This document shows positions 46,589-55,842 of a stretch of DNA of 64,000 nt, piece after piece (the stretch's first letter is position 1; every line of letters begins with the position of its first letter). The translations under genes and the position numbers were made by a program. The DNA comes from JBHGAV01 sp041946685 (lineage in GTDB: Bacteria > Acidobacteriota > Terriglobia > Bryobacterales > Bryobacteraceae). The notes beneath the pieces are model-generated. The model was not told the DNA's origin. It did no database searches and worked only from the letters and a program-made list of their open reading frames with translations. The DNA lies in the NCBI GenBank assembly GCA_041946685.1, contig JBHGAV010000001.1:1-64000 (forward strand), given 5' to 3'.

Positions 46589-48166
46589 CTATCGGTCGAG
46601 GCGGGCGATCGGATTAGCCCTTTCCCGAGACTGTGTCCCGTTGCGCACAAACAGCGAGGCGAGGCCGTCCTGCCGGACCAAGCGCCAGCCGGAATCGCCT
46701 TCGAGAAGAGCCGCCAGAGGCCCCTGACGGGGGACCAGCGCGGCCGAGAAGTCGTATTTATCCAACAGGGTTTGCCAGCCCGGACGGCCTTCGACCAGGC
46801 GCAAGTAGTCGCCGCCCACCTCGGGACCGTAGAAATCGCTCCGGCCGTCGATGAACACCCTCTGGCCGGGCCAATTGCGATAGATCAGGTAATCGCCCCA
46901 CTGGTCCGAAGCGAACAGGCGGGCGCCGCTCAGGTCGTTCGCGCTGGTTTGGATCAGGGCGATTGGAAACTTCGCCTCGGGGAAATCCCTGGGCCATTTG
47001 GCGGCGGGCGTTACCAGCAGGAGTCCGGCGACGGCCAGGGCGGACCACGCGCTCGGGCGCCGGAAGCCCGTGCACAGGTCCTGCCCGGCCTGCCAGAGGA
47101 CGCGCCCCATGCAACGAGCAGGGCGCCGCCCGGCCCAGTTCTCCCACAATCGGCTCGCTTCGACAGCCACCATGGGCGCCGCCACCAGCACGAACAGCGG
47201 GACATGGCGCACCGAGCCGAGAGCCAGGTGCGCCCACACCAGCACCAGCAACCCGTCGGCGATTCGGCGGCGGGAGGCCAGCCAGCCCGTCAGAACGAGC
47301 GCCGACAGCAGCAGCAGTTCGAAGTGGAGGAGATTCTCGGAACGGAACCGAGGAGATTGGAACTCGTCGACCGCGTTTCGGATCCAGTCCGACCTCAAAT
47401 AGTTCCAAATGTGCCGGTGCAGACCGAAGCCGTAGGGATTCGCCACCGAAACCGCGGCCGTCGCCGCCGCCAGCGCCCCCAGGCGGGCCGGTCCCCGCCA
47501 GTCCACCGCCCGTCGCTCCCGATCCAGCCATTTCTCGACACCGTGCCCCACAGCCATCACGGCCAGACACGCAGGCAGGGCGAAGAAGCCGCTGTGCAGG
47601 TTGACCCAGAGGATCGAGAGCGGAACGAGCATCCAGACGGCCGGGCTTGGCTTGCGGAGGTCCCGCTCGGCCATCCACAGCGAGACCGGCAGAAGCAGCA
47701 GGGTGAAGATGTGCGGCCGGGCCAGGTAATGGATGGCGGAGGCGGAGACCGCGACCAGCAAGGTTGCCAGCGCCACCAACAGGTTGGTCCCGCGCCACAG
47801 CATGTGGCCGAACACGGCCAGCGCTCCCAGCGCCAGCACCGAACCGGTCAGCGCCGCAACGCCCGCCAGTCCCCAGTGGCTGTGCACGACGGAGAAGGCG
47901 ACATCGCTGAGCCACTCCCAGGCGAACCACGGCTCGCCGCTGCGGCTGAAGGAGAAGATGTCGCGGGAGGGAATCGATCCAGTCTGGAGGATCCAGTCGC
48001 CGGTGCGAATGTGCCAACCAGTATCCCCGTCGGCCAGGAGCACTTTCCAGCCCTCCCCGGCCACAAAGAGCCAGGCCACCAGAGAACCCAGCAGCAGATC
48101 GGTGAGTGAGGGACGCAGCCACGTCCCCGGAGACACCCATGCCTGTGGTTGGCGCACTTCCTTCAA
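46589..48166 (-). CDS. Polytopic membrane protein with GT-C-like architecture
   Basis: The 525-residue protein has about ten membrane segments in its first 370 residues, with an early loop rich in acidic/aromatic motifs (WKVLLADGDTGWHIRTGDW) as in GT-C glycosyltransferases, then a soluble C-terminal domain (VFIDGRSDFYGPEVGGDYL). I recall similar uncharacterised proteins in Acidobacteria. It lies 22 bases before cpaB on the same strand, so it may be the first gene of the Tad operon and could modify pilins or surface polymer. Confidence 0.7.
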   Translation of the reverse strand: MKEVRQPQAWVSPGTWLRPSLTDLLLGSLVAWLFVAGEGWKVLLADGDTGWHIRTGDWILQTGSIPSRDIFSFSRSGEPWFAWEWLSDVAFSVVHSHWGLAGVAALTGSVLALGALAVFGHMLWRGTNLLVALATLLVAVSASAIHYLARPHIFTLLLLPVSLWMAERDLRKPSPAVWMLVPLSILWVNLHSGFFALPACLAVMAVGHGVEKWLDRERRAVDWRGPARLGALAAATAAVSVANPYGFGLHRHIWNYLRSDWIRNAVDEFQSPRFRSENLLHFELLLLSALVLTGWLASRRRIADGLLVLVWAHLALGSVRHVPLFVLVAAPMVAVEASRLWENWAGRRPARCMGRVLWQAGQDLCTGFRRPSAWSALAVAGLLLVTPAAKWPRDFPEAKFPIALIQTSANDLSGARLFASDQWGDYLIYRNWPGQRVFIDGRSDFYGPEVGGDYLRLVEGRPGWQTLLDKYDFSAALVPRQGPLAALLEGDSGWRLVRQDGLASLFVRNGTQSRERANPIARLDR

Positions 48167-48310
48167 CCAGCGCTATCGGCGGAATCGGCAGCGGCTTTAG
48201 CTGCTCCGTAGAGAGGCCGGCGCGGCTCCCCGCCAACAGCGGCGACCGTGGCCCGGTCCTCAGAAGAGAGCCCTTTTGCGGTAGCGCTACACTGATATCA
48301 GGAGCGAGGG

Positions 48311-49090
48311 ATGAGGAAATGGAAGGCCGCCTGGATGGTGGCCGCGCTTGCCGGCGCGGCCTGGGCCGCGGATCCGAGGCCGGTCACCGACGCCGAGATC
48401 GACGAGATCATTCAGAAGTTCGCCAGCCGGGAGACCGAGTTCAGCCGGGCCAGGGAGAATTACACATACCGGCAGACGGCGCGGCTGCAAGAGTTGGATG
48501 AGTTCGGCAACGTGCGGGGCCGTTGGGAGATGGTCTCCGATATCATCTTCTCGCCCGAGGGAAGGCGCACCGAGAGGGTGGTGAGAGCTCCGGTGGCCAC
48601 CCTGCGCAACATCATCCTGACGCCGGAAGACGAGCAGGACCTGCGGAACGTCCAGCCATTTGTGCTCACCACCCGGGAGCTGCCCGACTATTGGATCCGC
48701 TATCTGGGCAAGCAGAACGCCGACGAGATTCCCTGCTACGTCTTCGCCGTCAAGCCGAAGAAGCTGGAGCCTGGGAAGCGGTATTTTCAGGGAATGGTCT
48801 GGGTCGATGACCGCGACCTCCAGATCGTGAAGAGCTACGGCCGCGGCGTGGGCTTTCTCAAGAAAGGCTCGGACAATCAGTTCCCCAAGTTCGAGACCTA
48901 CCGCGAGCAAATCGACGGCAAGTACTGGTTTCCGACCTACACCATCGCGGACGACACCCTGCAATTCCAGAGCGGCCTCGCCCAGCGGATCCGCATGACC
49001 GTGCGCTACGAGGACTATAAGCAGTTCAAAAGCGACGTCCAGATCAAGTACGGCGAGCCGGTCGAGTCCAAGGAGAACAAGCAGCCCTGA
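48311..49090 (+). CDS. Exported LolA-like protein
   Basis: The 259-residue protein has a signal peptide (RKWKAAWMVAALAGAAWA) and a fold that resembles the LolA/LppX lipoprotein carriers: YTYRQTARLQELDEFGNVRG, then YFQGMVWVDDRDLQIVKSYG and a C-terminal FPTYTIADDTLQFQSG. No lipobox Cys is present; the single Cys lies in EIPCYVF. It may shuttle hydrophobic ligands across the periplasm. A weak -10 (TACACT, 48287-48292) precedes it. Its stop overlaps a possible CTG start of the next gene. Confidence 0.75.
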   Translation: MRKWKAAWMVAALAGAAWAADPRPVTDAEIDEIIQKFASRETEFSRARENYTYRQTARLQELDEFGNVRGRWEMVSDIIFSPEGRRTERVVRAPVATLRNIILTPEDEQDLRNVQPFVLTTRELPDYWIRYLGKQNADEIPCYVFAVKPKKLEPGKRYFQGMVWVDDRDLQIVKSYGRGVGFLKKGSDNQFPKFETYREQIDGKYWFPTYTIADDTLQFQSGLAQRIRMTVRYEDYKQFKSDVQIKYGEPVESKENKQP

Positions 49091-49101
49091 ACCCTCGCCG
49101 G

Positions 49102-50409
49102 TTGGCACCGCTGTGGTTGTTGCTGGCATCGCTGGCGGTTTACAGCGTCAACCTTCAGCGGATTGCCTCCGGTGACACGGTGGGGGCATCGTTGGTACCC
49201 TTCGCACTGTGGCTGGATGGCACCGTCACCCTGGAGCGTTTCACGGCCCACGTCCCTGAGCACGCGCGCGCTTTCGTATGGAAAGACGGGCGCGCCTATT
49301 CTGCTTACCCCATCGCCCTGCCTATCCTGATAACGCCGCTGTACGGCCCGGCGGCGTGGCTGGCCGGTTCGCGCGGCTGGAATTCGGAGCAGACAGTGGT
49401 TCTGGCGGCCATCTTGGAGAAGGTGTCTGCTTCGGTTATCGCGGCCCTGTCGGTGGCCTTGTTCTACCTGTTCGTCCGGCGGCTGACAAGCGGCAAGAGG
49501 GCGATACTGCTGGCCCTGGTCTACGGCTTGGGCACGAACACCTGGGTGACCTCAAGCCAGGCGCTCTGGCAGCACGGTGGAAGCGAAATAGCCGTGATTG
49601 CAGGGTTGTGGAGTCTCTGGCGGGCTCACCGGAGTCCCGCCGGCCGGCTCCCGGTTCTGGCCGCCGGGCTGTGCGCGGCGGTCGCCGTCGCCGTTCGGCC
49701 GACGAACATCCTGTTTCTGGCGGCCGTGGGAGCGTGGCTGGCTGTGGCCCGCCGCGGATGGATTCAATGGGCGATCTTCCTTGCGGCTCCGCTTTGTGCG
49801 GGAGGGCTGACGCTGGCTTACAACCTGTATGTCTTCGGAAGGCCGAGCGGCGGCAACGCTCTGGACTTTGACGGCGCGTTCTGGAGCGGGTTGGCGGGCG
49901 TGTTGGCCAGTCCCAGCCGGGGGTTGTTCGTCTACACTCCGGTCGTCTTCTTCTCGCTCGTTGGCGCGTGGGCCTGGTGGAATAGCCGGGAAAAGCGCCG
50001 AGAGTCCGTCTACCTGGTTTCCGCGCTGTTCTGCGCTTCACAGATCTTCCTGGTGAGTCACTGGAGGGTGTGGTGGGGAGGGCACTGCTTCGGTCCGAGG
50101 CTGCTCACTGACATCGTTCCCTGCCTGGTGCTTCTGATCCTGCCGGGGGCGGAGTGGCTTTCGAAACGGCGGTTCACCCGGGCGGCCTTCGCGGCGGCTG
50201 TCGCGGTCTCACTCTTCGTCCAGGCAACCGGTGCGTTCTGCTACCCGCGTTCGGAGTGGGACGTGAGGCCGGTGCCGGTCGGGGAGCACCCGAGCCGGCT
50301 TTGGGATTGGAGTGACAACCCCATTCTGCGAGGCCTCCGGGCCGGGCCTCGCATCGGCCCCGGCCATGAGGCGCGCCAGCGGATCAAACATCTCTTTCTG
50401 AATCAATAG
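49102..50409 (+). CDS. Polytopic membrane protein, possible glycosyltransferase
   Basis: The 435-residue protein has about ten membrane helices and the loop FALWLDGTVTLERFTAHVP then KDGRAYSAYPIALPIL near the start, as in mannosyltransferase-like GT-C proteins; SHWRVWWGGHCFGPRLLTD is a further conserved-looking loop. The start is uncertain. TTG 49102 has no Shine-Dalgarno, whereas CTG 49087 has AGGAG 11 bases upstream and overlaps the preceding stop (CTGA), adding MNPRR. Function not proven. Confidence 0.7.
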   Translation: MAPLWLLLASLAVYSVNLQRIASGDTVGASLVPFALWLDGTVTLERFTAHVPEHARAFVWKDGRAYSAYPIALPILITPLYGPAAWLAGSRGWNSEQTVVLAAILEKVSASVIAALSVALFYLFVRRLTSGKRAILLALVYGLGTNTWVTSSQALWQHGGSEIAVIAGLWSLWRAHRSPAGRLPVLAAGLCAAVAVAVRPTNILFLAAVGAWLAVARRGWIQWAIFLAAPLCAGGLTLAYNLYVFGRPSGGNALDFDGAFWSGLAGVLASPSRGLFVYTPVVFFSLVGAWAWWNSREKRRESVYLVSALFCASQIFLVSHWRVWWGGHCFGPRLLTDIVPCLVLLILPGAEWLSKRRFTRAAFAAAVAVSLFVQATGAFCYPRSEWDVRPVPVGEHPSRLWDWSDNPILRGLRAGPRIGPGHEARQRIKHLFLNQ

Positions 50410-50485
50410 ATTAGACCGATACCCGATTTCCCCTGGGCAGCTACACTGAACAGGGGATGGGCTGAGGGCCGACTTCTGCCAGACA

Positions 50486-52078
50486 ATGAGGGGGCAGAAC
50501 GACCTTCAAATGGCTAGCCAATCCCCATACCTGCCCGAACAGGTTTCTGCCAACGGGCACGGTCCGCCAGGACCATGGAATGGCGGCGACGTTCGCACGC
50601 TGGGTCTGGAGAACCTGCAAGGGTGCCGGCTGCTGGTCGTCTCCAACCGGGAACCGTACGTACACCGCTACTCCGGCTCGCTCATCGAGTGCGTCCAGCC
50701 AACCAGCGGCATGGCAAAGGCGCTTGATCCGATCATGCGGGCAGCGGGCGGCACCTGGATTGCCCATGGCAGCGGCAGCGCGGACCGGGCGACCGTGGAC
50801 CGCTTCGACAGCGTCGCGGTGCCGCCCGAGAATCCGGCCTATCGGTTGAGGCGCATATGGCTCACCAAGCAGCAGGAGGACGCATACTATCACGGCCTCG
50901 CGAATGAGGGACTCTGGCCGCTGTGCCATGTCGCCTTTGCCCGCCCGCAATTCCGTCCGGCGGACTGGCATTGCTACCGGGAAGTGAACGAAATGTTCGC
51001 CCAGGCCGTCCTGGAGGAAGCCGGCCCCGAGCGCACGCTGGTCTTCATCCAGGACTACCATTTCGCCCTGCTGCCGCGGCTCCTCAAGAACCGCAGCCCG
51101 AACCTCACCGTGGCCTATTTCTGGCACATCCCCTGGCCCAATCGCGAGGTCTTCCGCGTCTTCCCTTGGGGTGACGAGTTGCTCGACGGGATGCTGGGCA
51201 GCGACTTGCTCGGCTTTCACTTGCGACAACATTGCCAGAATTTCCTGGACACGGTGGACAGGTCCATCGAATCCAAGGTCGACCAGGAGCGGTCCGAGGT
51301 CACCCGGGGCGGCAAGGTTACGGCGGTCCGGGACTTTCCCATCAGCATCGACTTCCAGCAGCAGGCATCGCTGGCGGCCGGCAGGACGGTGGCGGCGGAA
51401 ATGGATCGCTGGCGCCTTCAGCTCGGCCTCGGGGAAGACTTCATCGGTCTGGGCCTGGACCGCCTGGACTATACGAAGGGGATTCCTGAGAAACTGCGCG
51501 CCGTGGACTGCTTCCTGGAGCAGCATCCGGCCTATCGTGGCCGGTTTGTCTTCGTGCAGGTGGGCGTGCCCAGCCGCAGCGCGATTCCGCGCTACCAGGC
51601 GCTCGCCGAGGAAGTCGATGCCCTGGTAGAGCAGATCAACAGGCGATGGGCCACCCGGTCCTGGCGGCCGGTTGTCCTGATTCGCGAGCACCTTGGCCCA
51701 GTCCGGATGGCGGCGCTCCACCGTCTGGCGCACTTCTGCTTCGTGGGCTCGCTGCACGACGGGATGAATCTGGTGGCCAAGGAGTATGTGGCCAGCCGTA
51801 GCGACGAGGACGGCGTTCTGGTGCTGAGCCGGTTTGCGGGATCGGCTCTGGAATTGGGCGATGCGGTTCTGATGAATCCTTACTCGCTGGAGGAGGCGGC
51901 CGCCGCGATCCACAGAGCAGTGGAGATGCCCCGCGAGGAGCGGCGGCGGCGCATGCAGAGGATGCGCGAGACCGTGGCGAGGCGCAACATCTACTGGTGG
52001 GCGGGCAAAGTCATGCGGGCGCTGACGCGCATCGACGCCGCGTCACAGATGGAGCAGTGGGAGGAGGCCATCGCGTGA
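50486..52078 (+). CDS. otsA: Trehalose-6-phosphate synthase (GT20)
   Basis: The 530-residue protein joins nucleotide glucose to glucose 6-phosphate. It has LLVVSNREPYVHR, FIQDYHFALLPRLL, FWHIPWPNREVF, LDRLDYTKGIPEKLRAV and GSLHDGMNLVAKEYVA, all GT20 marks. The N-terminus is about 40 residues longer than in OtsA from enteric bacteria, and two starts are possible (50486 and 50510). It overlaps otsB by four bases (GTGA). The two genes make trehalose, an osmoprotectant and desiccation protectant. Confidence 0.93.
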   Translation: MRGQNDLQMASQSPYLPEQVSANGHGPPGPWNGGDVRTLGLENLQGCRLLVVSNREPYVHRYSGSLIECVQPTSGMAKALDPIMRAAGGTWIAHGSGSADRATVDRFDSVAVPPENPAYRLRRIWLTKQQEDAYYHGLANEGLWPLCHVAFARPQFRPADWHCYREVNEMFAQAVLEEAGPERTLVFIQDYHFALLPRLLKNRSPNLTVAYFWHIPWPNREVFRVFPWGDELLDGMLGSDLLGFHLRQHCQNFLDTVDRSIESKVDQERSEVTRGGKVTAVRDFPISIDFQQQASLAAGRTVAAEMDRWRLQLGLGEDFIGLGLDRLDYTKGIPEKLRAVDCFLEQHPAYRGRFVFVQVGVPSRSAIPRYQALAEEVDALVEQINRRWATRSWRPVVLIREHLGPVRMAALHRLAHFCFVGSLHDGMNLVAKEYVASRSDEDGVLVLSRFAGSALELGDAVLMNPYSLEEAAAAIHRAVEMPREERRRRMQRMRETVARRNIYWWAGKVMRALTRIDAASQMEQWEEAIA

Positions 52079-52887
52079 GCAAAGGCACCCCGGCCCGACC
52101 GGGCCGGCCCGCGCGCCCGCTGCTTCAGTGCCTGGCCGAACTGAAGCCCCGGCTGGCCCGGGCGGCTCGATTGGCGGTTTTTCTGGACTATGACGGCACG
52201 CTGACCCGGATCGCGCGCAGGCCCGCGGATGCCCTCCTTCGCGACTCCGCGAGATCGGCGCTAAGATCGCTGTCGCGCAGGAGCGGGGTGCGCGTGGCCA
52301 TCATAAGCGGCCGGTCGCTCCGCGACGTCCGGAGTCTGGTGGGTGTCCGCGGGCTGACATACGCCGGCTGTCACGGACTCGAGATTGTTGGCCCGCGGCT
52401 GGTCTTCTCGGAACCGCGGGCGGCGCGCTTCAGGCCGGCGGTACGGGAGGCAGCCAGGCGGCTGGCGGCCTCTCTGAGATGCGTCGCGGGCGTGGAGGTG
52501 GAGGACAAGGGCCTGACGGTCGCCGTGCACTTCCGGCGGGCGGACGGCTCGGCGAAGTCGGCCGCCGCCAGGGCGGCGCGGGACGCCGTGCACGCCCACA
52601 ACGGCGCTCTGCGACTGTCCCGCGGGAAGGAGGTTTCGGAGATCTTGCCGAACGTCGACTGGAACAAGGGCCGGGCGGTGCGCTGGATCCTGGCCCACGC
52701 CGGCAATGGCCGGGCCCTGCCCGTTTACATCGGCGACGACGTGACCGACGAGGACGCCTTCGCAGCTCTCCGCGGGGGAATCACCGTGCGGGCGGGCCGA
52801 TCCGCCCCCACTTCGGCCCGGTACACGGTCCCCGGACCAGCGGCGGTGGAGGCCTTCTTGCACTGGTTGGATCGGGTACGCGAATGA
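52075..52887 (+). CDS. otsB: Trehalose-6-phosphate phosphatase
   Basis: OtsB is a HAD phosphatase: AVFLDYDGTLTRIARRPAD carries the nucleophile Asp (motif I), AIISGRSLRDVRSL is motif II and YIGDDVTDEDAFAALRGG is motif IV. The 270-residue protein starts at a GTG overlapping the otsA stop (GTGA), so the two are coupled. It overlaps the next gene with ATGA. The N-terminal 20 residues are Pro/Arg rich and precede the domain. Confidence 0.93.
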   Translation: MSKGTPARPGRPARPLLQCLAELKPRLARAARLAVFLDYDGTLTRIARRPADALLRDSARSALRSLSRRSGVRVAIISGRSLRDVRSLVGVRGLTYAGCHGLEIVGPRLVFSEPRAARFRPAVREAARRLAASLRCVAGVEVEDKGLTVAVHFRRADGSAKSAAARAARDAVHAHNGALRLSRGKEVSEILPNVDWNKGRAVRWILAHAGNGRALPVYIGDDVTDEDAFAALRGGITVRAGRSAPTSARYTVPGPAAVEAFLHWLDRVRE

Positions 52888-53537
52888 ACGGTGTACGGCC
52901 TTTCGTTTTCTACACAGAACGCCGCCTGGTGATGCTGACCGGGCGCAGGGCGAAGAACCTCCAGGAACTCGTTGGACACCTTCGTTCGGTTTCGGGCTCC
53001 TCGATCTTCTACCACACCCATCACCAGTTCCTGTCACAACACTTTGAGAAGCCCGTGTTTCACAGCGATTTCGCCAAGTGGGTGGGACGCGCGCTGCTGG
53101 AGGACCGGCTGGCCGAGAAGCTGACGGCCGTCGACCTGATGAGCTTGACGACCCTGCGCCAGGTCAGGGAGGCGATCCTCGGGGCCGTGGAGGAACGGCT
53201 CTCGGCGGATGGTCTGCCTTCCAGGGACGCCCGGCCCGGCGATGAGTTCCACTTCTGCGAGTCGCAGAGTTTTCTGATGCCCACGGGCATGGTGGCGTCC
53301 AGTGCCGACGAGCTGATGGAGGGCATCGCCCGGTCGACAAACATCTCGCTGTTCTTCCACTTCTTTGAAGCCCGCCTGAGGCTGGAGCGCGCAACGAACG
53401 ACTTTTCCGAATGGCTGCGCGATCTGGGCCAGCCAGGCTTGGCCGGGCACATTGAGAAGTTGGATCCGTATGTCATGACGCTCGACGAACTGCGTGACCA
53501 GATCGTCCGTCTGGGGCGGGAAATGCGGGATTCCTAG
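52884..53537 (+). CDS. DUF5752-type protein in the trehalose cluster
   Basis: The 217-residue helical protein begins at an ATG overlapping the otsB stop and abuts the treT start. It has FHSDFAKWVGRALLEDRLAE and MVASSADELMEGI. It resembles the DUF5752 family as I recall it; that label was not checked. Four genes in one transcript suggest it assists the trehalose enzymes, for example as a regulatory or sensing subunit. No catalytic motif is visible. There is a Cys pair-like FHFCESQSF segment with a single Cys. Confidence 0.65.
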   Translation: MNGVRPFVFYTERRLVMLTGRRAKNLQELVGHLRSVSGSSIFYHTHHQFLSQHFEKPVFHSDFAKWVGRALLEDRLAEKLTAVDLMSLTTLRQVREAILGAVEERLSADGLPSRDARPGDEFHFCESQSFLMPTGMVASSADELMEGIARSTNISLFFHFFEARLRLERATNDFSEWLRDLGQPGLAGHIEKLDPYVMTLDELRDQIVRLGREMRDS

Positions 53538-54764
53538 ATGAGTCACCGGATCTCAGATTACGAGCCCGTGGTGGGCCGCCAGACCCTGGAGGAGCTGTAT
53601 GTGCTTGCCGACCGCGTCAAAGGACGCGGCATGCAGCACATCAACTCCACGCCGGTCGGCGGGGGCGTCGCCGAGATTCTCACCCGCCTGTTGCCGCTCT
53701 TGCAGGATGTGGGCGTGGCGGCCAGATGGGATGTCATCAAGGGCGACCAGGCGTTCTATGAGGTCACGAAGGCCTTTCACAATGCTCTGCACGGACAGCA
53801 GGGACTGGTTACAGCCGAGATGCTCGACGTCTTCCGGGCAAATACGCAATCCAACCTGCGCCAAATGGCGCTGGGAGACGACGTCGTCTTCGTGCACGAC
53901 CCGCAACCGGCGGGACTGGTGGAAGCGCGGTCGCCGGCCTCGCGTTGGGTCTGGCGGTGCCATATCGACGTGTCCACTCCGGACCCGCTGGTTTGGGGTT
54001 TCCTGAAGCCCCTGGTGGAGCGCTACGACGCCGCGGTCTTCTCGATGCCCGACTTCGCGCAGCATGTCGCCATCCCGCAGTACATGGTGGCGCCCTCGAT
54101 CGATCCTTTGAGCGACAAGAACCGCGAACTGGAGGACGCCTTCATCGCCAAAGTCCTGGCAAAGCATGGGATCGACCCCGGCCGGCCCGTCGTCACCCAG
54201 ATCTCCCGGTTCGACCGGCTGAAGGATCCTCTCGGTGTGATCGCCGCCTATCGGATGGTGAGGAGGCGATCTGACTGCCAGCTCGTGCTGGCCGGCGGAG
54301 GCGCCGACGATGATCCGGAGGGAGAGCTGGTCTTGCAGGAGGTGAGACAGCAAGCCGAGGGGGATTCCGATATCCACGTGCTGCTGTTGCCGCCTTTCAG
54401 CGACTTGGAGATTAACGCTTTGGTGCGCGGCTCAACCATCATTCTTCAGAAGTCCATCAAGGAGGGTTTTGGCCTGACCGTAACGGAAGCGCTATGGAAG
54501 CGCAAACCCGTAATCGGAGGCGCGGTCGGCGGGATCCGGCTGCAACTGATCGACGGGGTGACCGGCTTTCTCGTTCACTCGCCCGAGGGAGCCGCCAACT
54601 GCATCCTGCGATTGCTCCGCGATCCCGAGCAGAGGCGAGTGCTGGGCGAGAACGGACACGAACACGTCAAGCAGAATTTCCTCATCACCCGCCACTTGAA
54701 GGACTATCTCCTTCTGATGCTGGGCTTGGACCATCTGGGAGAGCACGTGGTGCAACTGGGGTAG
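53538..54764 (+). CDS. treT: Glycosyltransferase family 4, trehalose synthase TreT type
   Basis: The 408-residue protein starts right after the DUF5752 stop. It has INSTPVGGGVAEIL (donor-side Gly loop), DVIKGDQAFYEVTKAFHNAL, FVHDPQPAGL, VWRCHIDVSTPD and the retaining-GT motif KEGFGLTVTEALW. TreT joins a sugar nucleotide to glucose reversibly, giving trehalose in one step. Having it beside OtsA/OtsB is unusual and may allow recycling or a second route. A glucosylglycerate or other glucoside synthase remains possible. Confidence 0.82.
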   Translation: MSHRISDYEPVVGRQTLEELYVLADRVKGRGMQHINSTPVGGGVAEILTRLLPLLQDVGVAARWDVIKGDQAFYEVTKAFHNALHGQQGLVTAEMLDVFRANTQSNLRQMALGDDVVFVHDPQPAGLVEARSPASRWVWRCHIDVSTPDPLVWGFLKPLVERYDAAVFSMPDFAQHVAIPQYMVAPSIDPLSDKNRELEDAFIAKVLAKHGIDPGRPVVTQISRFDRLKDPLGVIAAYRMVRRRSDCQLVLAGGGADDDPEGELVLQEVRQQAEGDSDIHVLLLPPFSDLEINALVRGSTIILQKSIKEGFGLTVTEALWKRKPVIGGAVGGIRLQLIDGVTGFLVHSPEGAANCILRLLRDPEQRRVLGENGHEHVKQNFLITRHLKDYLLLMLGLDHLGEHVVQLG

Positions 54765-54814
54765 GCTGGAACCGGAATCTCTGAAGCCCCCCGTTACGCA
54801 GCAGACGGGCGGTG

Positions 54815-55357
54815 CTAGCCCTGCAACGAGTAAGTGTGTGGAAATCCAGGCCGGGCCTGAAAGGCGGGACGCCGGTTCGGGGTGAGGCAGATCTTGACTT
54901 CAAAAAGCTCCCCTTCCATTTCGAACGGGCAGACGGTCCACTGCCCGTCGGCGAGGCTCCTGGTCGTGAAGTTCTTGCCAAACACCACCGTGGGGACGCT
55001 CAACCCCATGGGCCCCAGCGTCTCTTCCAGGCCGGTCTTCACGTTTCCGATGATCATGTTGGTCAGTTCCGCGATGACGTCGAGGACTTCCTCGTTGACC
55101 GATTCAGCCTGAGACATCAGCATCAGAGAGCTGAGCTTGCAGGCCAGTTGCGCCGAGCAGGCGACCGCCCCGGTACCCACCCAGTTGCCGGCAAGTCCGA
55201 TCAGGGAGACCACGCCCTCACTCGGATTGGGCGGCTCGGCCTCCTGGTGCGGCTCTCCGCAGACAACCTCCGCGCCGAGCATCGTGGAAAACACGTCGCA
55301 CGTTGCCGTCTGTAGAACATGAACGAGAACTTCGGAATTCAGCTTTTCCATTGGCAT
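54815..55357 (-). CDS. cheX: CheX-like chemotaxis phosphatase
   Basis: From the ATG at 55357 the 180-residue protein has the CheX/CheC fold: VLVHVLQTATCDVFSTMLGA and the phosphatase-type helix EVLDVIAELTNMIIGNVKTG, with the Glu/Asn pair in ELTN that would bind a phosphorylated response regulator. It follows the CheY-like gene and lies on the same strand, so it would dephosphorylate that protein. The earlier in-frame start at 55528 would add about 57 residues of shadow sequence and is unlikely. Confidence 0.82.
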   Translation of the reverse strand: MPMEKLNSEVLVHVLQTATCDVFSTMLGAEVVCGEPHQEAEPPNPSEGVVSLIGLAGNWVGTGAVACSAQLACKLSSLMLMSQAESVNEEVLDVIAELTNMIIGNVKTGLEETLGPMGLSVPTVVFGKNFTTRSLADGQWTVCPFEMEGELFEVKICLTPNRRPAFQARPGFPHTYSLQG

Positions 55358-55383
55358 CCGCCCTGCCGAGCTTCGCGTGCAAC

Positions 55384-55755
55384 TCAGAGCAAGCTCAACA
55401 GTTTCTCCTTGATCTGGTCGGCGGTAAAAGGCTTTCGCACATAGCCGGCCGCGCCGAGCCCAACTGCCTCCATGACTCTGGCCTGGTTGCCCTCGGTGGT
55501 GATCATGATCACGCGGATGTCCTGCCATTTCGGGTTGGCCCTGATCTGCGCCAGCAATTGCAGACCATCCATGTTGGGCATGTTGATGTCGGAAAGCACC
55601 AGGTCGACGGGGTTGGCATTCATGGCCTCCAGGGCTTGCGCGCCGTCTCCCGCCTCGTAGAGGTTGCCGAGAGGGACCTCGGCCTGCCGAAGGACGCGCT
55701 GGAGAATCTTCCGCAGGGCCGCCGAATCATCCACGATCAGTATGTTGGGAGGCAT
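55384..55755 (-). CDS. cheY: Single-domain response regulator CheY
   Basis: The 123-residue receiver has ILIVDDSAALRKILQ (acidic pair), VDLVLSDINMPNMDGL with the phosphoacceptor Asp, ITTEGNQARVMEA (Thr) and YVRKPFTADQI (Lys), so it is complete. A CheX phosphatase follows 26 bases downstream. It diverges from fliM, to which CheY-P would bind. A sigma-28-like promoter lies at 55805-55778. MPPNILIV at 55755 is the normal N-terminus. Confidence 0.93.
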   Translation of the reverse strand: MPPNILIVDDSAALRKILQRVLRQAEVPLGNLYEAGDGAQALEAMNANPVDLVLSDINMPNMDGLQLLAQIRANPKWQDIRVIMITTEGNQARVMEAVGLGAAGYVRKPFTADQIKEKLLSLL

Positions 55756-55777
55756 TTCATTCACTACGCGATTACTC

Positions 55778-55805
55778 TTATCGAACAGCCGCTCCGGAAT
55801 CTTTA
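55778..55805 (-). promoter_or_regulatory. Sigma-28-like promoter of cheY-cheX
   Basis: On the minus strand TAAAGATT (55805-55798) and TTCGATAA (55785-55778) are separated by 12 bases, close to the sigma-28 consensus TAAAGTTT-N11-GCCGATAA. The start would lie near 55771. Confidence 0.5.
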
Positions 55806-55842
55806 GATCGGGGGCCCGCGCGCGGCCAGGCGGGCAGCGGCC

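Noticed and set aside
55358..55528. Extended N-terminus for the CheX-like protein
   Set aside because: The added residues are His/Gly/Arg-rich shadow of the cheY gene and lie across its coding region.
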